Shown: piece by piece, positions 23,501 through 36,235 of the stretch
How positions within the stretch are numbered: position 1 is the first letter of the stretch
How the letters are laid out: each line of letters starts with the position of its first letter
Assembly (NCBI GenBank): GCA_022605955.1
Contig: JAKCOZ010000022.1
Span: 434,001 to 498,000, forward strand
DNA length: 64,000 nucleotides
Reading direction: 5' to 3'
Source of the DNA: Rallus limicola
Taxonomy: Eukaryota; Chordata; Aves; Gruiformes; Rallidae
The notes under the pieces: model-generated
What the model was told of the DNA's origin: nothing
The model's input: only the letters and a program-made list of their open reading frames with translations
The model's database searches: none
Position numbers and translations under genes: made by a program

Positions 23501-25130
23501 AGCTCATGATCTCATAGAACAAAAAGTAAGAGCACTGAGAAAGCCATGTTCAAAAAATGTTAAGTGTTGCAGAGAGAATAAAACTCATTCATTTATAACA
23601 TTTTTCCATTAAAACAATGTAATAACTACTGAAGTACAAATGATGTATGAGTGTATCCTTGAAGAAGATATTCTGTACATCTGATAAACCATAAATACTG
23701 TAGAATGCACCTCAGGCAGAACAAGCACATCTCTGCACGATCCTGGAAAATACAGTGTATATGAAGATGAGTTATGAAGGTGAACAAGTTTAATATAGCT
23801 AGTTGCCTGGTGGACACCCACAATTTGCAATTTAATCATCCACAAGTTATGGTGTATTCATAATTGTATTAGACTTTGAAATAAGGCAATACCAGTTATA
23901 TTAAGCTTCAAAAAAATAGCTCGCCTTTTCAGGTTTATGATAACTTATAAAGGAAATAGTACTTACAAACAAGGTGAATTAAAGCATTAGAGCTGCACTG
24001 AACAAGAAGACAGTATATTGCAGGCAGGTTCTTGAATCCACAACATAGAACAACATTTTTATCGCTGTCATCTTTTATATACTCCAGATGTATAGGAGAA
24101 AAACTCCAGCACTGTCACTCTCTAAGACTGGCAAGATTTTTTTTTTTTTTTCTGCAAGCTGTTGTTAAGAATACCAAGACTTTCAGAGTGAAAGAGAATT
24201 GATCAGTATTAAACCTCTTCTTAACAACTAGAAGCACAGGCGTTATGCCTACAGACCCAGATCCTGGGAAAATTAGATTATACCAGAATCTCTATTTTAT
24301 CATCACTGAACTAGGTGAAGAAGGTTACCTTCATATGTTGGTGGCTTCAGCACTCACCTGGAATAAAGCACAATGATTTTCTAGTGCCCTTTTTTTTTTT
24401 TTTTTTTTTTAAGAAACACTTCATTACTTAGGAAAAAAATGAAGCACTTATTTCAAGAAAGACTGAGAGAAATCATAGTATAATAAACCATGCTAGTGCA
24501 CATTTTTGGAAGTAACAGACCTTGGATCAAATCTCTAATGTGAATCAAGCAGACATTTAAACATGATTTTCCTATCTTAAGTAAAGACACTGAAGGAGAC
24601 TTTTCCTTGGCACTATAGCTATCCCTTTTCAGCAGGACATCCATATTTCATCCTGAGGATCAAGAGCTAAACTGAAAGAGGAGGCAAAGGAGAGCCCTGC
24701 AGGATGGCAGGCAATTGCTTTCATGCACCAAAATTCAAGCTAGGAGCTGCTCTCCAATTGCATCTGTAGAAGAGGGCTCTCCAGCCTTCTGGACTGGAGA
24801 ATCAGGTCCTCACCATCTCCCTGGTGCGAAGCCCTAAAATCCGTGCGTGACGAGGGCTGGGCAGTTCTGAATGAAAGGCTGGGTCCTTCTCAGTACACTT
24901 GTAGGCAGACACTGAAAGTAAAAACATCCAGAGAGGTCTCACCTGATTAAAATCAACAGTGGAAGGCAGCTTGGCAATAGTTCTGAATTTCTGGTCCCTT
25001 TTGCTAGAAGGATAGTGGCTTCATATATATTTCATTTTATTTTACATAAGTTTGAGTAACTATGATTCTTTACCTAAAGATGTTTATAAATGTTTTCAAG
25101 CATGGGAGAATGTCTCATCTAGGATAGCAA
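20561..25130. other. Unassigned AT-rich DNA
   Basis: About 4.6 kb with no named element. T-runs of 15 (24137-24151) and 21 (24390-24410) bases are present. The segment 22540-23040 is more GC-rich and contains overlapping open frames on both strands (up to 112 codons on the minus strand at 22695-23033) without recognisable domains. I see no exon that I would defend. Confidence 0.5.
24390..24410. repeat. 21-bp T homopolymer
   Basis: Uninterrupted run of 21 T between CCC and AAGAAAC. A second run of 15 T lies 240 bp upstream at 24137-24151. No LINE or SINE body adjoins either, so they are more likely slippage tracts than retroposon tails. Confidence 0.9.
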
Positions 25131-25212
25131 GCAGGCTTGCTCCCTTTCCTGCAAAAGGTTATACCAAATGATGTCTCAAGGTCCCTTCCAACCTGGGCTG
25201 TTCTATGATTTT
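25131..25212 (+). mobile_element. CR1 LINE 3' terminal fragment
   Basis: About 80 bp of plus-strand CR1 3' UTR. CCTTTCCTGCAAAAGGTT and ATACCAAATGATGTCTC are followed by AAGGTCCCTTCCAACCTGGG and TTCTATGATT, the standard CR1 terminus. Severely 5'-truncated, non-coding. Confidence 0.8.
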
Positions 25213-26994
25213 TCCCTCAGAAGGTACTGAATAGCAGCATGGACTACGCTCCTGCAGATGCTGCAGTAAAAAGGAGGAAAAAAAGGTAGCTGAGAATTCC
25301 TGTTAACTCTGAAATATTCTTGCTCTATTATCAGTGAAAGCTTTAAAAAAAACCCAACACTATAACATAAAGTCCTCTCATTTCTCCCCAAAAGACAATC
25401 ATATAACAAGATCTCTAATAAAAAAGGAAAAGATTAATTGGAGAGCTGCCTTGAGAGACCAAATGTTCCAGACCTGACAGTTTTATAATGTAAGTAATTA
25501 GGGCAACATTATGAGTTATGTTATCACAGCCAGCAGCATGATCAGCAATTGTTTGTATTTCAGGGTCTATTCATGAGTACAGTACACAGAAAGCAGAGCA
25601 CTAAAAGCAGATGAAACAGATGTTGATGGAATAGAGCTGACTTCTCAGCTGAATGCTGTTCTCACCCTGCCAATGCCTTCAGTGTATTTATCTTCATTAA
25701 AAGAAATTTAATCTTCAATAAAAAGAAAAACAAGTAAACTGTTGCCTACCAATGCAGGCTGTAGGAGTTAACACAGAACAGGCTTCTGCAGATGTCAGAT
25801 CACGTCAGCTTCCTTTGCAAAGTTAAAATTAAAGATGAACACAGCAGTTCAGGGATGGGGAATGAACCCAATCTGCACTAACCTCTACTCCTTTCTACAA
25901 CTCCACCTGAGCCACTCTTCTGCTCCTTTCCTGCAGCCACCCTGGTTCCCAGGGGGAACACACGTGGCTCCCTGCCTCTCCATGGGTACAGTAGCTGCAA
26001 AGAAACGGGAGCTCAAACACCCGACACTGATACACAGCCTGTGCCCCTGCACTGGCAATGCCAAAGCCAACGACCGTCTGCCAGGAGAAACAGCAGAAAG
26101 TGTGGAAAAAAGTAATATCCAAGCAGCATGAAAATTGGTAATAAAGCAGAGAGAGAAGGTGTCACATCCTCAGCCAGGCAACAGGGTGACATTTCACCAG
26201 AAGTACCCCAACAATATAAAAAGCTTCCAATGATCCTGGAGGAGGTGGGGTGGCATTACCCTACAACAAGGGGTGCATGCACAACAGGGCAAGGGTGTAT
26301 GGGGGATTAGGAACCTTGAGGCATCCGTTATGGAAAAGCCTTTGGAAATCTTGTCGCTACACATCAGTATTTCACAAGCACCCACACATTGTGGTTTATC
26401 TGTGGTATGGTTGATTGGTTTTGAATGCGTAGCTCACTGATTGCCAGTTAATTACATGCCATTAATAAAGCGATAAACCACTTTCATTTTGATTTGGATT
26501 AAATAATATAAATTGCAGGGTTTTCTTTATGACAGTTGTTTTTCTCAAATCATAGTATTTACTTATTTAGCTTTCTTTTCTTCTTACTTCTGTACCTGTT
26601 TGAGACCACAGCTAGCATCATACATTCAAAGAAATTCATTTGGGTTGAACTGAAACATGTTTTGTAATCAATTCTATTTTTGCCTTTGGCAAATGAAAAC
26701 TTGGCAAGCACCACCATATATATAGTAAAACACACGATGCTTATCAAAACCACAATTATAAATATTACACATAGTTTGTCTTCCCTCAAGATAAGCAGTC
26801 ATGTATCTGATCCCAAAGCCCATGAAAAACTGTACAAGTGCTTCCCTGTATCAAAAGCAAACACATAATCTCAGCTAGGAAACAACATACCAGAAAAGCA
26901 CAGCAGAGACACCACATACCACATGGGCTGAAATGTGCTCTGTCCAAAAATGGGTATACAGGGACAGGGATACATGGTTTCGCCTCAGCCCAGA
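25213..26994. other. Unassigned DNA upstream of an ERV remnant
   Basis: About 1.8 kb. The part 25835-26310 is relatively GC-rich, with open frames of 98 codons (25835-26131) and 60 codons (26128-26310) on the plus strand. Neither translation is recognisable. It lies on the 3' side of the minus-strand pol fragment at 26995 and could hold decayed ERV sequence, but I cannot align it to integrase, env or an LTR. Confidence 0.4.
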
Positions 26995-27170
26995 ACCAGC
27001 TTCTACAGCAGTATCTTGCCATAAGTCAGCACCCCAGATGGCTTTGCCTCTACGCTGCCAGTTGCTCTGTTTTCACTGCTGCAACCACCCCCGCAGGGCA
27101 TTGGCCACCATCCACGAGTCAGTACAGAGGTAGAGCATTGGCTACTTTTCTCCTTCACAACGCCTAGGGT
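26995..27170 (-). pseudogene. ERV pol fragment (RNase H domain), broken
   Basis: The reverse complement encodes a retroviral RNase H stretch of the type found in bird endogenous retroviruses. TDSWMVANALRGW contains the conserved aspartate of the T-D-S motif, and NWQRRGKAIWGADLWQD lies downstream in the same frame. That frame is otherwise open from about 27170 down to 26995. It is interrupted by stops at 27142-27144 (TAG) and 27073-27075 (TGA). Both are of the kind a single G-to-A change on the coding strand makes. RNase H normally degrades the RNA strand during reverse transcription; this copy is defective. No complete reverse transcriptase, integrase, env or paired LTR was seen around it. 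Confidence 0.8.
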
Positions 27171-30100
27171 TAAATGGATGGTTTCACCACAGCAAACTGC
27201 TCCATGCAGCAGCCTTCCATCTCCGATGCTTTCCCAGGACAGGGAACTTTCACAGAGACGTCAAGAAAGAAATTGCCATTCCTTCTCTAGCTGCTGAGTG
27301 TGTACAGAGGGAGAGTTAAGAAGATAAACTGTCTTTTTACTTTTCCATAGTTTTCTAAAGCATCTTGTAAAAATACTGCTTTTACCCTTGATGTGCCATT
27401 GGCTTGGTAGATTTTTATCAATATATATGTTTGATAAAATGTAGGAACCAAGGGCAAGATTACTGTTTTCAAGAGAAGATCCCCAAGTTCTCAAAAATTA
27501 TGTTTTATATCTGACTCTTTTATTTCTTTGCCTCACAACAGAAATTAGAGGCCTAGCCTTATTTCAGAAGTACTACAGCTGTCAAAGGAGAAAAGCAGCA
27601 TAAAACATTGTTAGTATGTTCTCACTTTCTGAAAGAAGAAAGAAAAAAGAAAATAACCAAAACCCCAGCAGTTCCCAGATTACACTGACCATGTAGTTTT
27701 CTATTTGGAATAATTTCAACCTTGGACTTAACTGTTTCTTACATCTCAACCATCAACTGAAAAAGAGTTATCATACCAGAGGGAGAACTAAAAATCACAA
27801 AAAAAATCCCTTACTGGAAAAGCAAACTACCTAAAAAGTAGCTGATTTAAGTTGATTAGGTAATTAATGCCCCTAAATGAAATTAATTGAATTTACAGCT
27901 TTATTTTACATTCAAGGAAATCTCCAGAGAAAATTTAAGCAATTCAAGTTTTAATTATTTAAAGCTATCGTTTCTTGCAAATTATTCTAGCCAAAATGGT
28001 GGTATAAACAAACTCTTTGGGAAAATAGATCTCTAATGAAGAACTTCTATGAAAGCTACATTTTAAATCATCCTTCTGATATATTAGTCACTCTAATATT
28101 TCCTTACTACTGACATGGCAGCAAGTCATGTTTCTGGCCTCGTGTTGCTTCCCGAGTTGTCCCATGAGTGGCAACTCATGTGCACCATGAGCCCAACTGA
28201 GCACTGATACACACAACACTAAACTGCACTGTACCAACTTGGGTCAGGATGGTCAGTGCCAGATCAGGCTCAGGCCTCCAGCTGTGGAAGAGGAGTACTG
28301 CTTCTTTCCTTGCTGACATCCATGCAGCTGGGACACCCTGCCCACCAGAGTCCTTGCTCTGTAGCCACTGCTGCTCACTCCGAGCCAGGTGGAGCTACAG
28401 GCAAAACGTCTGTGGGCTCCTACATGATCAGAGCTTCCTGTCAGCCCTCTTTATCACCTTGGCTTGCAGAAAATCCTGCATTGGATGAGAAGGGATCATA
28501 AAACACGTATGGGTTTGAGCAGTGTGAATTTCATTTCCCCTTTCTAACTGATAAAAAAATTAAATTCTTTAACAAGTTACTTAGGGTAACTCACGACAAG
28601 TTTTAACACTCTTATCTAGATTGAGAGTTAAGGTTGATCTTTGACTTCTACTCAAGCCATTGAAGAAGACATCAAAGTGAATAAATACCTTTTTATACCA
28701 GTTATATCAATTTTCTCATCAAAATATTTTAGAGGGACTTTTGGTTCCAGAGAATCAGGTCCTTAACAGCTTCTTCAGTCCTTGCATTACAGATGGGAAA
28801 ATGCATCAAGGTGATACACACCATGAGACCAGCATTGCCTTGTTTTATAGTCGAACTAAAGGTTCAAAATAATATAAACAAAGAAAAGTAAATAACATAG
28901 CGATTATTCATCTCAAAGGAATACTACTGTAACCACCAAGTAATTACAAGGACTGATATTTATTAGTATGCAAAGGAGCTAGATCTGTTTTGCTTCCAGA
29001 GCAGCTCAAAGGATAAAAAGCGCTACACATTATAATAAATCACACACAAAAATTCCCTGTTTGTTTCAGCAAACATCTTTACTCTGGAGGCAAAGAGTGC
29101 AGAGCTTCTTCCTGAGAATTTAAAAAAAAAATAAAAAGTTTGTTTAATTTATATTTCCAGTGATGCATTGTGCCTTCAGAGCTCACTTGGTGGAAAAAGT
29201 ACAAAGGTTTCAGTTTACAGAAGTTTTGTCAAAATGATTACAGAAGTTGTCATGGAACAATTTCCAAAACAAACTGTGTTATTTTCCTTTTATGGTCCCC
29301 TTGACATTTTTAGTTCTTTAGTGGTGGCATAAGTTTCTGTTTTCACACGAGTGGCAGTGATTTCTCTGATAAACAGCAAAAGTTAAAAAAAAGAATCACA
29401 GGCATCTGTGAGTGCATTGCAATGCCAATATTGCTAACTACTGTGTGTTTGTGTGTATAAATGTATATGTATAGAAGCAAGAAATGAAATAACAGAGGGA
29501 AGAAGACATTCTTAAAGTGTTTTAGATACTGCTTCTTATCTAAAACATTACTGACAAGCTGACTTAACCTCTGTGTATGCATCATTGCTGTCCCATTTTG
29601 AGCAAATGACAGTACAAAAATTATATATGTCTACTCTCAGAAGCCACACAAAGAAATGTTGAACTGTAAAATAAAATCTTAAGAAGCCTAAATGACTCAT
29701 TCTAGCAGGACCCGAAGAAACAATATATCCTCAAAGAAAGCATGGGTCTACTGCATGAAAATATAGTGAGTGGTTTAAACAATGAGGTCAACTATTTGCC
29801 ACTTGCTCATCTTTTAAAAAGTGTTAAATCAAGATATTAGAGGAGGAGGAAGGAATTTTATTAAAATAAGGCATTCTCTTCATAAAAATAATGAGAAATT
29901 GATGTTTTTTTAAAATGTAATTGCTTGCTGTCACCTCAGAGAATCTTTGGGAAGCCTCTAAGAGGCTCAGATTGCATGTAGTTCCCTCACATGGCAACGG
30001 ACAGGGTATCTATCAGAACTATTACCTGCGCTACAAATCTGTAGCCTGTCAGACGAAAGGAAATCCCAGGGGACACACATCCTGCTGTGCTTCTAAGATG

Positions 30101-30390
30101 AGTTATTCACTGTCTTTGTAAGTTGAAAGAAAAAGAACTTTGAAACATCTTGGTGCTTAAGAGTTTTGCCACCAGACCCGAGAGACACTACTGTCAAATT
30201 ACCCTTTTAAAGCAGAAACTAAGGAGACTTGGTCTCCCAGAGCTGTCCGCTGGACAAGTCACTCACACTGCTTCCCCAGCTGCCTCATTCATATTCTGGC
30301 TTCAGAAAGAGAGCCCAGAATGAAATAGCCGATTTCCAGTTTCCACACTAGTCCACTTCCTTTTGCAAGTAGACCTGCTTTCACTTCCAG
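27171..30390. other. Unassigned DNA
   Basis: About 3.2 kb without a supported element. The segment 28100-28500 has locally raised GC and two overlapping plus-strand frames of about 80 codons (28249-28501) that I do not recognise. A TG/TA-rich microsatellite lies at 29441-29474. The rest is AT-rich single-copy-looking sequence. Confidence 0.5.
29441..29474 (+). repeat. Imperfect TG/TA microsatellite
   Basis: TGTGTGTTTGTGTGTATAAATG followed by TATATGTATA. Compound, interrupted dinucleotide repeat of about 34 bp. Confidence 0.75.
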
Positions 30391-30625
30391 TCACAGAATG
30401 GCACAGCTTGGGAAGGAGCTCCAGATGCCATCCAGTCCTGCCTGCTCTAAGTTGATCTAGTCAGAGCAGGTTGCTCAGAAATAGCCTGGTCAAGTTCTGA
30501 TTATCTCCTTCCCCTGCCTGGACAATCTGTTCCAGCTTTTGACCAATTTCAGGATAAAAATGTTTTCCTTATCTGTATGGAACTTCCCATGTTCCAGCTT
30601 CTGTCCTTGGACTACCCACCTGCCA
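30391..30625 (-). mobile_element. CR1 LINE 3' fragment, diverged
   Basis: Reverse-oriented CR1. TCACAGAATGGCACAGCTTG at 30391 is the complement of the 3' end. Downstream are AGAGCAGGTTGCTCAGAAAT near 30463, GACAATCTGTTCCAGC near 30521, AAAATGTTTTCCTTATCTG near 30557 and GGAACTTCCCATGTTCCAGC near 30579. These blocks follow the CR1 3'-UTR to ORF2-end order, with indels, so this copy is older than the 39751 copy. Confidence 0.82.
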
Positions 30626-31271
30626 CATACACACCCACTGTAGTAAAATCCCAGCAGCATGAGCAAGCTGCCCATGTGCATATGCAAGATTTCAACAAAG
30701 TTCATCCATCTCTGCTGGTGAGCACAGGTCACCATGTCTGTATTATCATTGGTACTACCCAGGCTGCAGGTAGACAAGAAGTAGACCTGCACCATGCTAT
30801 GCTAAAATCGGTCTCTAGATAGAGTAACTGACACCTATCTACAACAGAACAGATAACCTGCCAGCATCACCCATTTTCCACTCATGAAATCCCAAATCCA
30901 GCCCTGCCATACTTCTGCTGTGTTGCCAAGCAGACTCACTGTCTGGTAAGCCTCAGTGGGAATGACTGACCATCGCCTTCCCCAACACTTCATCCCATAC
31001 AGGACCAGCAAGGGCACCTTGACTTAACACATTTACACCGGGTCTTAAAATAGCTGATACAATGAAACCAAAGAACTCCCCGGAGAGAAACCTAGGAGAA
31101 GCATAGCTAAATCCTGTTATCTGTACCAAAGACTGTCAGAATAATGAACAAAGTGAGATCATTATATCCAGTAAATGCCACTAGTTTTTACAGTCTGCTT
31201 CTCTGACGTATAGCAACTGTAAATATAAATTGTTTGTGTACATATCTATCAAACACCTACATTTCCAAGAC

Positions 31272-31320
31272 ACTAGAAGTATACTATTAGTATATAGAAA
31301 CATGCTAGTATACTTCTAGT
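31272..31320. repeat. 15-bp perfect inverted repeat
   Basis: ACTAGAAGTATACTA (31272-31286) and TAGTATACTTCTAGT (31306-31320) are exact reverse complements around a 19-nt spacer. The spacer also contains TTAGTATAT, echoing the arm. It is not simple-sequence DNA, which makes chance less likely than for the AT/AC hairpins. No target duplication is evident outside the arms. Confidence 0.9.
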
Positions 31321-33930
31321 AGATAACTAATTGCTTGCATTGTTTTCACGGAACACAGGTACTGATATGGTTCCCTCTTAAGCCCCTGCAGAAATTCATT
31401 TGAGCTTCAAGCCCCAGTGACCACTGAGAAAAGCTGAAGTACTTCCAATACCTTTCATGAATCACAACATGAGTAAACAAAAGCCTTAGTTAAACAGCTT
31501 GGTGTGGAAAGTCTGCACCCCAAGCACAGGCAAAGAGTGTGGGGAACCCTTTTTCAAGGGATACTTAGGAAATAAAAATAGGATCTGTCACCTTCCATGA
31601 AATATTGTTGTGGCCTCTGTAACACTCCCCAGGCCAGCGCATGATCCTAAAGTTAACAGGGATCACTGTAAGAAGGAACTTCATGTATTTCTCCCAGGCT
31701 GGGACAGAATGTGCCTCTGGCAGGTCCTTAACTTCATGAAGAGGCTCCCCGCATACATAGGTAGACTGCTATAATTAGCATACATTAAATTCCTGTCACG
31801 TTGTTCTTTCCTGTGGATGAAACAAATCCACATCAAAATACACTGGAATTGCCTGTTTCTACAAACCCAGCTAAACCCTGTAGGTCTGTAGGCTTAGAGC
31901 TTCTGAGACCCAGAAACTGAGAAGCTTTATTTGAGCATCTCATTTGGAACATGGCATAATAAAAGATGACAAATAAAAGCTTTCTTGAGTTTTCTTCCCG
32001 TTCCTCCCTTTCTAAATTAAAACAAACAACAAAACCCCCAAACAAACAAAAAATAGTGTCAGAATATTAAGCAAGCAGATTCCCTTCTTTGCTACTAGTG
32101 TGCAGATTTACACTGGCCTTGGTGGATTCCTATCATACCTCAGAATGTGAGAGACTGAAACCAGCCAGAAGGTTTGAAGGAGGAAAGATGATCCAATAAA
32201 ATATTTGCCAAATGACATGAATATAAAGAGAGGGGTCTCTACATGGGCAAAGTTTTAGAAATATAAATAATGGAAACATCAGTAACTTCATGACAAGACA
32301 AAACCCTGATAATTAAATGATTTTAATAGTATGTCAAGATGAGGAATAACAGTCTTGGGAAATGAGACTGGTAAATTATTATCCCTCAGGCTTGTTCTAC
32401 ACATTGTTGTTCAAGTGTGAAAAAGACAATATGCAAACTCCTTACCCATATATTTAGCTTTAACACAGTATTAGTGCCCGCGACTCCAGTGCTAACATCT
32501 TCAGGTCTCACACTGGTGAGGAAGATTTAGAACAAGAAAGTACCCAACTTAAGAAGGACATACCTATCTTTATGGCTACGTGGATTTTTTTTAAAACCCT
32601 AAAATTCACCTCTCTACAGAAATACTTCTTCCCTTGTCATTTCCCAACACACAGTTGGACATCACCTTCAAAATCACTGTAGAACAGACAATGAATTATG
32701 TGAATACATAACAAATATGTGATGCATAGTTATTGAAAAACACATTGCTATAGATTTCCTGTCAGGCAATGTTGTAATTTGTGACCCCCCTGGCTATTCA
32801 GGGTACCTACAATAGACAGCCCTCTATCTGATTTCATCAGAAAAACAGATAAGAGGACCTACCTTTGCAATACATTACAACACATACACTAGTTCTGCAA
32901 TCAGTTACAGTATTCAGCCCAACTGATAACCCCACTAGTATGTTCATCTAAGAGAGCAAAATAATCTACCATTTTTTCTAGATAAATAAAAATCTTTGGA
33001 TTAACGCTTCATTTTTATAAATATTAGGACTACTCCAGAGTGTAATAAAAACTCTCGATTACAGTCAATTTAAATAGCCACACACTTGATTATCGACGCA
33101 CTACACATCTTTTTTATCTTACATTTCTAGATATTTTTACCTTAGAAATATTGCTAGCGAAATATTAAAAAAAAACCCAAACATTTAGTTTATTTGAAAG
33201 TTTAAGAGACAAATAAATGAAAATGAGACAGAGAGAACAGGGGAAGTGACAGCCAAAAGGATTGTTTTTTCTCACGTAAAAACTCACCTTTAAAATCCAT
33301 GTAGAACATGAAGCCTGGGTTCTGGGGGTTTTCTTTTTTCAAAGAACATCTTTTAGCTGCTATTAAACTGTCTGCATTTCAACAGCATTTAGACTACGCA
33401 AAGAAAGATATCCTTAGCTGCCAGTGATTCAAGTATTCCAATGTAAAGCACAACTTACACAGGCCATAATATTTTGTGGGGCTCTGCTGTTGTTTCCTGG
33501 GGTATTTTTAAAATATTCTCTAAATTTACATGCTTTATCAAGAAGTCAAATATTCTTACACTGTGAAGAGATGGGAAGATTTTCATTACTTATCTATCCT
33601 TTTTGAAACCTGCCTTGCAACATTGTAAGAGTACTTGGGACATATTACATCATCACTGATAACATACCAAACCAAGCCAATGGAGAGCTAAGAGTGACTG
33701 CCAGTGCTGTAAATGGATTTTCTGTGCTAGCTTGGGTATCTTCTTCAGTAAAGCTTGGAATTGTGTTTTGAATTCCCTAGGTTCCTAAACTCTCGACAAT
33801 ATGATTCAAAACAGATTATTTTCTCTATGTGCTTCTTTACATTTCTGTCCAAATACATGACATTATAACAGAGGGTTTGTCTCTTATAATACAGGTAGAT
33901 AAGGATGTAGACATTCACAGTGCGCATGTA

Positions 33931-33974
33931 AATATATATATATATACACACACACACATATATTCATATATAAA
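33931..33974 (+). repeat. Compound (AT)n(AC)n microsatellite
   Basis: Seven AT units at 33932-33945 followed directly by AC units to 33958, then degenerate TATA text. Likely polymorphic in length. Confidence 0.9.
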
Positions 33975-35844
33975 CACATAGATATCACATCTGAAACAGT
34001 ACAGCCTTGCCTTGAAATGAAACAATCTGGATTAGAAAATTAGGATCAATTTCTTTAACCCTGTAAATCTGGAACTAGTTGCCACTTATATTCCTTACTT
34101 ATAAATACTGAAGGCCAACCTCCAAGGTCAATGAGAAGCTCAGATGCCTGTGTGATTTACTGAGGTTTTCAATTCAATTGACTGCAGTATAGGTTTTTGA
34201 TAGACAGGAAATCTATTTTGAATATAAACGGACGTGATAGAACTCAAAATATGCAAATCACACAAATATATTTCCATCCTAGAAGTATAAAAATTAATTT
34301 GTTGTGTACAGTAATTGAATTCCTTTGCACAGATTATTTATTGCACATATGTCAACAGAATATGCATGTTAACACTTTGAATATTTCCACATATGCTTTC
34401 TCCTCTCACTAAAGATATTTTGCCTCTCCTCGCTTTTGTGAAGATTCTTTATCCTTTTCTAATTGTAAAATGTCTCAATAAGAGCAGTGAATTCTTCACT
34501 CACAATTATTTTTAACTGTTTTTTCATGTCTGGTGAATCTAACAGCTTAAAAGATTTGGCTTCAACTGCACTTTTTGAACCTCCTGTCCTTATAATTATA
34601 GACACATTCTCCTAATAGGATTTCCAATTTGATGTGCCCTGAGCTTCCATGCCAGAAGGATTACTTAAATTGTTGAAATTTAATTCTAAGTCATTGTGGG
34701 TTTGATCACATAACTGAAGAGCTTTTACTGCGTATTGTACAGGGACATGTCACACGGGCCTTTTTCACATCAGAAAGTTTAGAAAAACAGCATTTTCAAG
34801 GCAAACTGATAATACTTTAGGTTTTGGGGCTTTAGGTCTTAATACCATGGTTTCTAATATCACCATTTCACATATTTCTATTTAAGTAAATTTTGTAAGC
34901 ACCAAGAACAAGCCATTCCTAGGTCTCTAAATCTGGAAGCCAGAATGAGGATGAATAACAAAGCAGTTTATCAGATTTATCACTTTGCTGGCATCTGTCC
35001 TACCAGGGAATCAGATCCTCTGGCAAGAATACTTATGGGTTGGGACAAGGACTTTGTTCCTTTTGCAGTAGGCACTAGAGGAAAAAAATAACACTTCAGT
35101 GTGAGGAGCCTGGAAGAGTAACAAGGTAAAACACAAGAAACACATGATCTATTAAGAATATATGACACAAGCATCCAGTTGATGACAGGAAAGATTTTCA
35201 GATGATTAAAGAGCCAACACCAATAGTCCAAGGGAACTATCTGTCCTTTGGAAAGGTACGGTGTTAGTCTTGCACATTTAATGTCACTAAAAGAACCCAC
35301 CATCTCACAGTCATTAAACAATAAAACTTGAGGTCTGATCTCTTGTGTAAAACTCCCAAGTTTCATTCAACATTATCTGTACCAAACCCGTAACGTCTAT
35401 TGGAGCTCAAGGCTGTCTCATCAAAAGTAACTGAAAGCTCCTACATATACATGAACTTATTCCTTAAGAAAAACTTTTCCATTTTAATTTTTTCAAACAC
35501 CTCTAGCATAATCCTATAGAAATTCTGACCTTTCTTTCTAAAATAAAATTCCACAAAGCCAGTATTTATCTTATGGACTGCTTAAAAGTTAAACCTCTTT
35601 TGTGATCTCTGAATTCCTACAGGACAGCTCCATAGAACTCCTACATGAAAATGAAGTGTCTATATCTCTTCCACAGTATCACTGTGACGAGTTTAAATTT
35701 ATTGTTATTGCCCAGTTAGTGAGAATTAACATTTGGTATTTTAAAAATTTGAGATTTGGCTTCACTCCCTTCAACAGCCCTTTTTGAGTTATTTTTTTCT
35801 TACACTTTGTTTAGCTGTATCCAGTCATCCCTTCACTAAGCACG

Positions 35845-36235
35845 TACAGATTGGAGTCCAGAGGAGAGCCACCAAGGTGGCTACAGAGCTACAATACAAA
35901 ATACCAGAGAGTGGTTCACTCAGCCTGAAGCTAAAAAACTTCAGGGTTCATGTTTCCTTAGGTGCAGTTATATAGAAGGAAGTATTAGTTCCTCCTCAAA
36001 CACACCCAGCAAAAGGCTGAGAGGCAACAGACACACATTCCAAGAAAATCACTGTTGATTATTTTTCAGGAAAAATTTTCTGCATAATTAGGAATGTAAA
36101 CTTGCCCCACAAGTCTGTGGAATGCCTATGCATTGGGGGTGATCCAAACACAACAAGACACAAGCCTGAGCGAGATGATCTAACTCCAGTATGAACTAGA
36201 TGGCTTCCCAAAGTCCCTTCTGGATAAGGTTAGAA
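35845..36235 (+). mobile_element. Old, degraded CR1 LINE 3' region
   Basis: Landmarks in CR1 order on the plus strand are GAGTCCAGAGGAGAGCCACC near 35855, TTCACTCAGCCTGAAG near 35916, AGGCTGAGAGGCAACAGAC near 36015, AGGAAAAATTTTCTGCATAA near 36069, AGCCTGAGCGAGATGATCTA near 36163 and GAACTAGATGGCTTCC near 36195, then AAAGTCCCTTCTGGATAAG. Several internal deletions, no coding frame. Divergence puts it among the older insertions here. Confidence 0.68.

Larger units (their letters stand above)
30626..35844. other. Unassigned AT-rich DNA
   Basis: About 5.2 kb. It contains the 15-bp inverted repeat at 31272-31320, an A/C-rich patch at 32018-32053 and an AT/AC microsatellite at 33931-33974. The longest frame is 128 codons on the minus strand (34980-35366), with no recognisable motif. 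No exon, RNA gene or further named repeat is supported. Confidence 0.5.

Noticed and set aside
34980..35366. 128-codon minus-strand open frame
   Set aside because: No recognisable motif or context; chance length.
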